Positions 1 to 8,109 of a stretch of 35,537 nucleotides of DNA are shown in pieces. Source of the DNA: Granulicella sp. (GTDB lineage: Bacteria; Acidobacteriota; Terriglobia; Terriglobales; Acidobacteriaceae); assembly GCA_027450185.1 (NCBI GenBank), contig DAIDKF010000002.1, positions 117,672-153,208 of the forward strand. The letters are read 5' to 3'. Under the pieces are notes generated by a model. The model was not told where the DNA came from, searched no databases, and saw only the letters and a list, made by a program, of their open reading frames with translations. Each line of letters begins with the position of its first letter. The stretch's first letter is position 1. The translations under genes were made by a program, and so were the position numbers.

Positions 1-2478
1 TCTGGCCAGCCGGTTCGGCAGGATATCCTGCGAGTTGTTCGCGCGCAGCTCCCAGATGCTGCGCCGTGCCTCCTCCAGACCTTCGGTCACCAACTGGCGG
101 GTTCGCTTGACCTGAGCGCTGGCCAGTTCTACTTTCCCGCGATTCAAGTACTCGGTGATGAGGTCAAGCTGCAGCGAGGCCCCCACAAAATCCTGCGTCA
201 GCGTGTCGTGAATCTCGCGAGCCATGCGATTCCGCTCCGCCAGTACCGCGTCGAACTGCCCCTTCAATCGCCTGAGCCGCAGCAGGTACATCCCAGCCAG
301 CAAGGCCAGTACGCCCAGCAGGCAAGACAGAAGGAACCACCACTGGCGATAGATCGGCGGGATGATACGAAAGCGCACCTCCGCGCCGACGCTGTTCCAT
401 ACGCCGTCGTTGTTCATCGCCTGCACGTGAAAGAGATAGGAGCCAGGCGTCAGGTTCGTATAGGTCGCTGAACGCCGATTGCCCGCGTCGGTCCAATGCT
501 TGTCGAAGCCCTCCAGGCGAAAGCGATAGCGCACCTCCGACGGCGCCATGAAGCTGAGCCCCGCATACTCCATCGTGAAGCGCGCGTGGCCAAACGGAAG
601 ATCGATCGATGCCGGACCGAGGGGCTCAGAGATGTCATCCACCAGAAATCGTTGCAGCACCACCGGAGGCGCAACTGTATTCGACGGCAGATGCTCGGTA
701 TCCACAATCGCCACGCCGCCACGCGTGGGGAACCAGAGTTCTCCGTTATCCGCCAGCCATCCGGTAGAGGGTTCGCCGGCTACAACTTCGTCGTTGGGCA
801 GTCCGTCGGCTAGACCGTAGCGAGTCATCGCACCATCCGGCAATGTGCAGGGCGTCTTCCCCACGCATGCGCGCAACGCCTTTAACGCGATGCGGCGAAT
901 ACCCCGATCCATCCGCAACCAAAGATATCCCAACCGATCCGCAGTCATCCCCTCGATATTGCCATCGTGTTCTCCGGCCAAAGGAGAAGCCCCGACAGGG
1001 ACCAGTCGTACGCCGTCATAGAAGCTCAGTCCCCCGTTGTGGGTGGCCACCCAAAGCTGGCCCGCGCGATCCTGTGCGATGGACGTCACAATGGTTGCGC
1101 CCAGCCCGTCGCGCGTTGTAAAGTTGCGAAGTTTTCCATCGCTGCGCACCTCGGACAGGCCTCCGGATGTAGCCGCCCAAAGCTCTCCGGATTGCAGCAG
1201 CAGCGACCCGATCATGTCGCCTCCCAACCCATCCGCGCTGGTCAGGGTGTTGATCCTGAACTGCCTCCCAACCTCCCGCAGATGCGCCAGGCCCTGCCGC
1301 GTGCCCACCCACACAGACCCATCGGGGTCCACGGCCAGCGCTCGAATATCATCGTCCGGAAGCCCATCGGCCGAGGTAATATGCCGCACGGCGTTGTCGC
1401 GGCCAATGTAGTTGAGGCCATCGGGCGTGCCCACCCAGAGGCCGCCCTTCGCACCCGCCGCAAGGCTCAGAATGACGGCGCTGGTGAGCTTGTTTTCAGG
1501 CACCGGAGCGTCCATCTCCCCGCCGCGGACGCGACGCAGACCGTTATCACGCGTGCCCAGCCAGATGGCGCCATCGGTGGTCTCGACCGCACTCGTCACC
1601 GCCTTGTCGGCCAGCGCAGGCTCGCTGCGGAATGGCAGCCGCCGCAGCACATGCAGGCCGGATGTCTCGGTGCCAATCCAGTGATCTCCCTCCACATCCT
1701 CCTCGATCGAAAGCACGGAGTTGCCGCTCAGCAAGGCCACAGGCGTCGCTGCTGGCCTCTCCCTGTTCAGCACAAACAGCCCACTGTTCAACCCCACCCA
1801 CGCCAATCCCTCACGGTCCACAAACACTGTCTGGATGCGGCCCATCGGCAGTTCATGCCCCACGCTCCAAGTGCGCTGCGCACCGGCTGCGTTCACAGAC
1901 ACCGTCGCCGGGGAGAACCTCCACAGCGACGCAACCGCGGACATCCCCGAGCGGTCGCGGCTGAGGTCTTCAGGCGCGCCTGCAAGGGTCTCAAAACCTC
2001 GCTGCTTCCGCACCGCCCACCCTGCCGCTGTCCCCACCGCCAACGCACCATCCCTGCGTACCGTCAGCGATTCGATGGACGAAGACCCCAGCCCATCTTC
2101 CATGCCGTATCGGCGGAATCGTCCCTGCTGCATCCGTAGAAGGCCATCCGCCGTACCCAGCCAGAGACCATCGTGATTCCAGGCGAGACAGCAGACATCG
2201 TCGCTGCGAAAGGCGGGCTCCGTCCCTCGGCTGAAGACCCGGAATGCGAGCCCATCGAACCGCGCCAATCCTCCCTCTGTAGCAATCCAAAGATAGCCGT
2301 CCGGCGTTTGCACGATGCTGTGCACGCTGCTTTGCGGAAGCCCTTCCTCGGTGGACCACACCTGCTGGCTGAGGTAGCGCAGGTTCTGCGCCGGGCTCTG
2401 ACCGCCGCCAAGCGATAGCACTACGCAGACTGCAGCCAGCCTGCCGACCCACTCGCGCCGTGTGAACCATGTTTGCAT
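1..2478 (-). CDS. Propeller-type sensor histidine kinase (C-terminus beyond the window edge)
   Basis: The minus-strand frame is open from an ATG at 2478 to base 1, giving 826 residues without a stop. The order is: signal peptide (about residues 1-31, ending SPAQ); a long two-component-regulator propeller with repeated blade motifs such as GYLWIATEGGLARFDG, LWLGTADGL and LWVGTPDGL; a Y_Y_Y domain around 647-690; one transmembrane helix around 712-732 (WWFLLSCLLGVLALL); then a HisKA_3 H-box, MAREIHDTL, with phospho-acceptor His757. The HATPase_c domain should lie beyond base 1. The protein would sense a periplasmic ligand and phosphorylate a response regulator that is not in the window. An in-frame ATG lies five codons upstream (2493); the 2478 start was chosen because GGAG sits about 6 bases before it. 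It is divergent from the outer-membrane protein at 2740, so it may respond to the same nutrient, which is inference. Confidence 0.9.
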   Translation of the reverse strand, partial: MQTWFTRREWVGRLAAVCVVLSLGGGQSPAQNLRYLSQQVWSTEEGLPQSSVHSIVQTPDGYLWIATEGGLARFDGLAFRVFSRGTEPAFRSDDVCCLAWNHDGLWLGTADGLLRMQQGRFRRYGMEDGLGSSSIESLTVRRDGALAVGTAAGWAVRKQRGFETLAGAPEDLSRDRSGMSAVASLWRFSPATVSVNAAGAQRTWSVGHELPMGRIQTVFVDREGLAWVGLNSGLFVLNRERPAATPVALLSGNSVLSIEEDVEGDHWIGTETSGLHVLRRLPFRSEPALADKAVTSAVETTDGAIWLGTRDNGLRRVRGGEMDAPVPENKLTSAVILSLAAGAKGGLWVGTPDGLNYIGRDNAVRHITSADGLPDDDIRALAVDPDGSVWVGTRQGLAHLREVGRQFRINTLTSADGLGGDMIGSLLLQSGELWAATSGGLSEVRSDGKLRNFTTRDGLGATIVTSIAQDRAGQLWVATHNGGLSFYDGVRLVPVGASPLAGEHDGNIEGMTADRLGYLWLRMDRGIRRIALKALRACVGKTPCTLPDGAMTRYGLADGLPNDEVVAGEPSTGWLADNGELWFPTRGGVAIVDTEHLPSNTVAPPVVLQRFLVDDISEPLGPASIDLPFGHARFTMEYAGLSFMAPSEVRYRFRLEGFDKHWTDAGNRRSATYTNLTPGSYLFHVQAMNNDGVWNSVGAEVRFRIIPPIYRQWWFLLSCLLGVLALLAGMYLLRLRRLKGQFDAVLAERNRMAREIHDTLTQDFVGASLQLDLITEYLNRGKVELASAQVKRTRQLVTEGLEEARRSIWELRANNSQDILPNRLAR

Positions 2479-2739
2479 TCTCCACTCCAGCATGGGGCCG
2501 TGCGCGACGTTTGTCCACATTCGAAGGCCGCCTCCGTATCAGCACAGAGACAGAGAACGAAAATCATCCTTTTGATGGATATGCGGTTGAAGTGTTCAGC
2601 CTTTAGATTGATTGGAACACGATCGATACGTTGATTCTCCCGAGGCAGGACAGCTCATGTCAGGCCTTACCACGCAACGCTACAGCAAACGTTTACGTCG
2701 TCTTGCGTGATTCATCTATATCGATATAAGGGACAATGC
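2479..2739. promoter_or_regulatory. Divergent intergenic region, kinase / outer-membrane protein
   Basis: This 261-base stretch separates two divergent genes and must hold both promoters. It contains a LacI-type operator at 2685-2696 and a perfect palindrome, TATATCGATATA, at 2717-2728 just before the ribosome-binding site of the downstream gene. I could not assign convincing -35/-10 boxes. No open frame in it looks coding. Confidence 0.6.
2685..2696. promoter_or_regulatory. Putative LacI-family operator upstream of the outer-membrane protein gene
   Basis: The site GCAAACGTTTAC is a 12-base palindrome with one mismatched pair and the central CG typical of LacI-family operators. It shares CAAACGTTT with the perfect site upstream of the GH3 gene (10539-10550). 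It lies 43 bases before the ATG at 2740. The LacI regulator at 10667 is the obvious candidate binder; this is inference. Confidence 0.6.
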
Positions 2740-4251
2740 ATGAATCTTAGGAACTTTCTGAACTCTATCGTAGGGATACCTCTGGCCACGGTGTTCTTTG
2801 CGGGTGGCCTCGCATGGGCACAGACATCCTCTGCTGCTGCTCCGGCAACCACCGCTCCTGCAGCCGGTTCGCCGATAAGCTTCAATATCTACGAGCGCAA
2901 TCGCACCGATGCGTATAACTGGTACGCAGACCCTCCCTACACCACTACCTACCCGTTCGTGGAGCAGTTACTCCGGGTCAGCGTAGCGCAGCAGATTCGG
3001 CGCTTCGACTGGCTGCTCGAACTCGCCTCGAACGATAGCTTCGATCTGCCAACCACGGCGGCCTCTACTGTCGCCGCGCAAGGTGCGCTAGGCCTGGGCG
3101 GAAACTACTATACCGCAAACGCCAACACCACGCCTGCTGCTGTCGCGCTGAGGCAGGGGTACATTCGTGCCCGCGCAGCGGGCCCGGACACCAGCCTGCG
3201 GCTCGGCCGCTTCGAGTTCTTTGATGGACTGGAGACTCACCCCAAGGATTCCACCCTTGCATGGTTGCAGGATAACCGCGTCGCGCAGCGGCTCATCGGA
3301 AACTTCGGGTTCTCCACCGGCCAGCGCAGCTTCGATGGCATCGACGGCCACTACGGCAAAGGTTCATGGGACATAACGGCAATGGCTGGACGCGCTACGC
3401 AAGGTGTCTTCAACATGAACTCCAACCCGGAGATCAATGTTGACCTGCAGTACCTCGCCTACAGCAAATATCAATTCAGCCATCGCATGTTGTGGAGGGC
3501 GTTTGCCATCGACTATCACGATGGGAGAACCGGCATCGTCAAGACCGACAACCGGCCGCTGGCCATCCGCCAGGCCGACCATAAGAACATCCGTGTGGGC
3601 AGTTATGGCGCGGACATGCTCTCGTCCACGCCCGCAGGCTCGGGCGAGTTCGATGTTGTCTTGTGGGGGGTGCTGCAGAACGGCAACTGGGGAGCTCTTA
3701 CGCAGCATGCAGGTGCGTTCGCCGCCGAGGCTGGCTACCGGCTAACATCGCTGGCCAGCAAGCCCTGGCTGCGCGCCGGCTACTTCCGCAGCACCGGCGA
3801 CAACCATCCTGCCGACTCCGTGAACAACACCTTCTTCCAGATTCTCCCCACCGCGCGTGCCTACGCCCGCTTCCCGTTCTATAACCTGATGAACAACAAG
3901 GATGAATTTGCGGAGATCGTCGATACACCGGGGAAAAGACTCACGCTGCGTTCGGACCTCCATTTCCTGCAGTTAACCTCGAGCTCAGATCTCTGGTATC
4001 AGGGCGGCGGAGCCTACGATAATCTTGTCTTCGGCTATGCCGGGCGTCCGGCGGGCGGAAGCAACAGCCTGGCGACCGTTTTCGACATAAGCTCTGACTA
4101 TCAACTCACCCGAACGCTCGCGCTGAACCTCTATTACGCTCATGCCGCGGGCAAGTCTGTGGTAGCCGCCGACTATCCAGCCGGTTCTGCCGCTAACTTC
4201 GGTTACCTTGAGCTTCTTTATAAGTGGGGAACGGGGGCGGCTCGCAAGTAG
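2740..4251 (+). CDS. Outer-membrane beta-barrel protein, alginate-export-like
   Basis: The product is 503 residues. It starts with a signal peptide (MNLRNFLN... hydrophobic core ... AWA-Q, cleavage near residue 27) and an Ala/Thr/Pro linker, then alternating polar/aromatic strands typical of a beta-barrel (for example TSLRLGRFEFFDGLE and GYIRARAAG). The pattern resembles the Alginate_exp family of outer-membrane channels, which move anionic or oligosaccharide substrates; the substrate here is unknown. The ATG at 2740 was chosen over the GTG at 2707 because AAGGGA lies 6 bases before it and the signal peptide begins cleanly there. A LacI-type operator upstream, shared with the GH3 beta-glucosidase, suggests a role in glycoside uptake. 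It may equally be a structural barrel of another family; that it is a secreted barrel is fairly sure. Confidence 0.75.
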   Translation: MNLRNFLNSIVGIPLATVFFAGGLAWAQTSSAAAPATTAPAAGSPISFNIYERNRTDAYNWYADPPYTTTYPFVEQLLRVSVAQQIRRFDWLLELASNDSFDLPTTAASTVAAQGALGLGGNYYTANANTTPAAVALRQGYIRARAAGPDTSLRLGRFEFFDGLETHPKDSTLAWLQDNRVAQRLIGNFGFSTGQRSFDGIDGHYGKGSWDITAMAGRATQGVFNMNSNPEINVDLQYLAYSKYQFSHRMLWRAFAIDYHDGRTGIVKTDNRPLAIRQADHKNIRVGSYGADMLSSTPAGSGEFDVVLWGVLQNGNWGALTQHAGAFAAEAGYRLTSLASKPWLRAGYFRSTGDNHPADSVNNTFFQILPTARAYARFPFYNLMNNKDEFAEIVDTPGKRLTLRSDLHFLQLTSSSDLWYQGGGAYDNLVFGYAGRPAGGSNSLATVFDISSDYQLTRTLALNLYYAHAAGKSVVAADYPAGSAANFGYLELLYKWGTGAARK

Positions 4252-4260
4252 CCGCCTTCT
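4236..4260 (+). terminator. Putative terminator of the outer-membrane protein gene
   Basis: GGCGGCT (4236-4242) pairs perfectly with AGCCGCC (4250-4256) across a 7-base loop, followed by TTCT. The hairpin overlaps the stop codon at 4249-4251. The T-tract is short, so Rho-independent function is only likely. Confidence 0.45.
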
Positions 4261-4521
4261 ACCCAACCCTACGGAGGGGGGAGACGCGCGGGCCTCCTGA
4301 ATCGAACTGCCCGAACCGGAGCATGTATGCGCGAGCCACAGAACACACAGGCATCCAGAGCAGCATAACCGGACTCCATCTCTTCCCCGCGCATAACCCA
4401 ATCAGAACCCTTGCCACGTCAACGCCGCAGAGTGGTCCATCTGCCACCTGGACGCAGCCGTTCGTCCAATTGATGCGCTAAAATCTGCTAGCGAGACTTG
4501 ATATTGGCTACGTCCTCCCGC

Positions 4522-6288
4522 ATGCAGGTGTTGTCTCCCGTCGACTTTGTGAAGATCCTTCGCCCCATCCTCGTAGCACCCTGCTTATGCTTCGCCGGCG
4601 CTGCGCTGTGGGCGCAAACCGCAGCTAAGCCGGCCCCTGCAAATAGTGCTGTTTCAACTCCACCGCCAATCGTGTTTGAGAATGTGCTCAAGCAGTCGAA
4701 GATACGTTTCGAACTCAAGAACAGCATCAGTCCGAACCGCTATTCCATTGAGACCATGACCGGCGGAGTGGCGTTGTTTGACTACGACAATGATGGGCTG
4801 CTCGACATCTTTTTTACCAACGGTGCGGCGATCCCCTCGCTGGAGAAGACGGATTCCAGCTTCTCGAACCGCTTGTTCCATAACAACGGAGATGGTACGT
4901 TCACCGACGTCACGGAGAAGGCTGGGCTGGCCGGCATTGGCTACTCGATGGGCGTCGCCGCAGGGGACTATGACAACGATGGATACGTCGATCTTTACGT
5001 CACCGGCGTCAATCATAATCAGCTCTTCCACAATAACGGGAACGGCACGTTTACCGATGTGACAGCGAAGGCCGGAGTTACCGGCATCGTTCCGGGGATC
5101 GGTAAAGCATGGGCGGTGACCGCTGGATGGTTCGACTACAACAACGATGGATTACTCGATCTGCTGGTGGTCAACTATCTGGATTACGACATTAAAACCG
5201 CATCGCTTTGCAGCGAGCAGAAGCTTCCCACCTATTGCTCGCCGAACGATTTTCAGGGTGCGCCCAACATCCTGTACCGCAATAACGGCGATGGCACCTT
5301 CACCGACGTCTCCGCCTCTTCACACATCGGGCAGTATATTGGCAAAGGAATGGGCGTCGCCTTCGCCGACTACGATGGGGATGGCTTCACCGATATCTTC
5401 GTCTCGAACGACACCTATCCCAATCTCCTTCTGCATAACAATGGGGATGGCACCTTTACCGATCAGGCGACCGACGCCGGAGTAGCCTACAACGAGATGG
5501 GAAAGACCGTTGCAGGAATGGGCGCAGACTTCCGGGATATCAATAACGATGGCCTTCCCGACATCTTCCATACCGCGATGTTCGGGGACTCATTCCCGCT
5601 CTACGAGAATATGGGAAAGGGCCAGTTCAGTGACGTCACCGGCGTATCGGGACTTACGGCTGAAACCGGCAGCCTCACCGCGTGGGGAACGGGCGCGTTT
5701 GACTTTGACAACGACGGACTCAAAGATCTTTTCACTGCGAACTCCGCGATTCTGGACAACTCATTGGAGATTGAGCACCGGCCATTCCCTTTGCCCAATA
5801 CGGTTTTCCGCAATGTCGGAAGTTTCAAATTCAAGAATGTCAGCAGCACCGCCGGTCCAGGCTTTGATGTCGCCGCAGCTCACCGTGGCGCTGCGTTTGG
5901 CGATTTGAACAACGACGGCAAGGTGGACGTAGTCGTGACCGTCCTCAATGGGCCACCCGAGATTCTGATGAACCGGACCGCGAATCACAATCACTGGATC
6001 ATTCTGAACCTTGTGGGCGTCAGAGATAATCGCGATGGATTGGGAACCAGGGTGAAGATCACTACGGCCCATGGTAGCCAATACAACGAGGCTACGACTG
6101 CTCTCAGCTACAACTCATCCAGTGATAAGCGCGTTCACTTTGGGCTGGGAGAAGACACAGTGGTCGATCGCATTGAACTGTCGTGGCCCACGGGCATCCA
6201 ACAGGTGCTGACCCACGTGAAAGCCGATCAGGTCCTGACGATCAAAGAGGCTTCGACGAATCCCGGTTCATTTGTCACAAGCAAGTAG
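4522..6288 (+). CDS. CRTAC1-family secreted FG-GAP/ASPIC-UnbV protein
   Basis: The product is 588 residues from ATG 4522. A signal peptide (about 1-33, ending ALWAQ) is followed by at least seven FG-GAP/VCBS propeller repeats with calcium-type DxDxDG loops (DYDNDGLLDIFFTNG, DYDNDGYVDLYVTG, DYDGDGFTDIFVSN, DFDNDGLKDLFTAN, DLNNDGKVDVVVT). An ASPIC/UnbV C-terminal domain begins near NHNHWIILNLVG and continues to the stop. Such proteins are predicted extracellular or periplasmic adhesion/binding proteins, and their exact job in Acidobacteriota is not established. The frame also opens at TTG 4498, and neither start has a strong ribosome-binding site, so the start is uncertain. The gene converges on a TPR gene 3 bases away. 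A second CRTAC1 gene at 11584-13602 is also beside a TPR gene, so the two families work as a pair here. Confidence 0.85.
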   Translation: MQVLSPVDFVKILRPILVAPCLCFAGAALWAQTAAKPAPANSAVSTPPPIVFENVLKQSKIRFELKNSISPNRYSIETMTGGVALFDYDNDGLLDIFFTNGAAIPSLEKTDSSFSNRLFHNNGDGTFTDVTEKAGLAGIGYSMGVAAGDYDNDGYVDLYVTGVNHNQLFHNNGNGTFTDVTAKAGVTGIVPGIGKAWAVTAGWFDYNNDGLLDLLVVNYLDYDIKTASLCSEQKLPTYCSPNDFQGAPNILYRNNGDGTFTDVSASSHIGQYIGKGMGVAFADYDGDGFTDIFVSNDTYPNLLLHNNGDGTFTDQATDAGVAYNEMGKTVAGMGADFRDINNDGLPDIFHTAMFGDSFPLYENMGKGQFSDVTGVSGLTAETGSLTAWGTGAFDFDNDGLKDLFTANSAILDNSLEIEHRPFPLPNTVFRNVGSFKFKNVSSTAGPGFDVAAAHRGAAFGDLNNDGKVDVVVTVLNGPPEILMNRTANHNHWIILNLVGVRDNRDGLGTRVKITTAHGSQYNEATTALSYNSSSDKRVHFGLGEDTVVDRIELSWPTGIQQVLTHVKADQVLTIKEASTNPGSFVTSK

Positions 6289-6291
6289 CCC

Positions 6292-8016
6292 TCAGGAAGG
6301 CTGCTTGCGCTGTAGCCTGTCAGCAAGGTCCTGTTGTTGGTTGCGGTTCAGCAGATCAAGCACCCCCTGCACCACTTCAGGCTGATTCTTCGAATAGGCG
6401 ATTGCCAACTCCGCGGTGAGATCTGCCTCTTTCACTTTACTCAGGTGAAAGTAGGAATCGCACAACATGTACAACAGCGAAGGAGCCATCGTCTTGGACT
6501 TCGAGAGCAGATCCGCTGCATCGGACCACCGTCTCTGGCGGTAACGCACCTCCCCCATCTCCGCCAGTGCGGATAGGTCGTTGGGGTGTAGGCTCAACTC
6601 GGCTTTGAATTCGCTCTCTGCCTTGTCAAGATCATCCCGCTGCAGCGCAAGCATCCCGAGCGAGGTGTGCGCACCGCTTACCTTTGGAGCCACCGCCAAA
6701 GCCTTGTCGAGGCATCGCTCCGCATCTTTCGGTCGATCCATGAAGATATAAAGAGTTCCCACTAACACGTACGATCCGGCTGGTGTTGCGAAGGGTCCTT
6801 TGGATTTATCTCGAAATAGTTGCAGCGCCTGCGGCTCCTTATCTTCGGCCAGTAACTGCCGTGCCTGATTCCAGATGATCTTCTCCTGATCGGTGTCGGC
6901 TGCAACGGCGGAGGACGAGACCTCTTCGAGCATCGTGCGGTGTAACTCTGCCTCATACTGCGCGTCTGCCGTCCTTCCCAGACCCATATAAGCTCGCGAA
7001 AGATAGAAGTGCGCAAGAATCTGGGTAGGATCCTGCTGCAGTAACTGCTCAAGCAAATCCACAGCCTGCTGGTAGTTCTTCAGTTCCAGTTCACACTCTC
7101 CCAGCCCGAGCAGCGAAGGAGCGTCTCCACTCTTCACCTCAAGGATTGCGCGAAAGATGGGCTCGGCATCCTGCCACTTTCCTAACTTCACATCGACCGC
7201 GGCAAGCAGAGCCTGCGCTGTAAGGTCATTCGGCCTGCGCTCGGCGGCCTGCGTAGAATACGCAAGCGCATGATCCATATCCATGCTTCTGTAACTCGCT
7301 ACGCCTAGATCGAAATCGATTCGATCCAGCGAAGGATCCGATTGCTGCGCTTTGAGCAGCCAATGCAGCGCTGCCTGGTTATCGCCAGAGCTGCAAAGCA
7401 GTTCACCATATTTCTGCCACACAGAAGCATTGTTCGGATCCACCTTCAGGCACTCCTGAATGCTCTTCAGCGCAAGCTCGTTGTCGCCGTTCAGGTGGTA
7501 GGCCTGGGCCAGATAGTAAAGCGTATCGCGGTCCCTCGGTGCATACTTCAGGCCACGCACAAACAGTCCGATCGCTGCGGCATCATGACCAGTCTGAAGT
7601 TGATAGATGCCAACCTTGAGCAGCAGCTCCGGATCAGTGGGTGCAAGCTTCAGTGCCGCCTGATAGGACGCTGCTGCTTCCGCACCGTGCCCCATATCTT
7701 CCAGCAGCGCACCTTGAAATTTCAGTGCTGGCTCGAAGCTCTGATGCCGCTCGAGTATCTCTTGCGTCAGAGCCAGGGCCCTCCCTTCGTCGCCATGCTC
7801 CGCGATCGCAATGGCCTGATGCAACTGCGACGTCAGTGTCTGGTTATCCGTTGGAGCGGTTCTCTGCGCGTGAATCGCTGCGAGGATGACGACGAACCCC
7901 ACAGAGAGCACCAGCGATCGACAAGTCAATCCACCGTACACTGGCCTGCGCAAGGAGACAGGGGTTTGCTCCGGCCAGGGGTTGACCGCCGCGACTGCGG
8001 TTTCGCGCTTGCTCAT
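6292..8016 (-). CDS. Tetratricopeptide-repeat protein, membrane-anchored
   Basis: The product is 574 residues with one N-terminal transmembrane segment (about residues 33-48, SLVLSVGFVVILAAIHA), then about 12 TPR-like helical pairs over nearly the whole length (for example AAASYQAALKLAPTDPELLLKVG and ALKSIQECLKVDPNNASVWQKYG). TPR arrays are protein-protein scaffolds, so the partner may be the neighbouring CRTAC1 protein. The start at 8016 is well supported by AGGAGGAGGGG before the ATG. The gene lies 93 bases downstream of the GH3 gene on the same strand, with no clear terminator between them, and may be co-transcribed with it. A signal anchor is more likely than a cleaved peptide, because no lipobox or clear cleavage site follows the helix. 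Confidence 0.85.
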   Translation of the reverse strand: MSKRETAVAAVNPWPEQTPVSLRRPVYGGLTCRSLVLSVGFVVILAAIHAQRTAPTDNQTLTSQLHQAIAIAEHGDEGRALALTQEILERHQSFEPALKFQGALLEDMGHGAEAAASYQAALKLAPTDPELLLKVGIYQLQTGHDAAAIGLFVRGLKYAPRDRDTLYYLAQAYHLNGDNELALKSIQECLKVDPNNASVWQKYGELLCSSGDNQAALHWLLKAQQSDPSLDRIDFDLGVASYRSMDMDHALAYSTQAAERRPNDLTAQALLAAVDVKLGKWQDAEPIFRAILEVKSGDAPSLLGLGECELELKNYQQAVDLLEQLLQQDPTQILAHFYLSRAYMGLGRTADAQYEAELHRTMLEEVSSSAVAADTDQEKIIWNQARQLLAEDKEPQALQLFRDKSKGPFATPAGSYVLVGTLYIFMDRPKDAERCLDKALAVAPKVSGAHTSLGMLALQRDDLDKAESEFKAELSLHPNDLSALAEMGEVRYRQRRWSDAADLLSKSKTMAPSLLYMLCDSYFHLSKVKEADLTAELAIAYSKNQPEVVQGVLDLLNRNQQQDLADRLQRKQPS

Positions 8017-8109
8017 AACCCCTCCTCCTCAACATAGACTACTGCGCCAGCGGTACGTGTGATTGCGCACCTTGCAACGTCGGAGGTCAATGAGGTCCAT
8101 GCGAACACC

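Noticed and set aside
967-2139. 390-residue plus-strand frame, antisense to the sensor kinase
   Set aside because: The minus-strand frame has the signal peptide, propeller blades, Y_Y_Y domain and H-box without a stop. The plus frame is Arg/His/Pro-rich with no domain.
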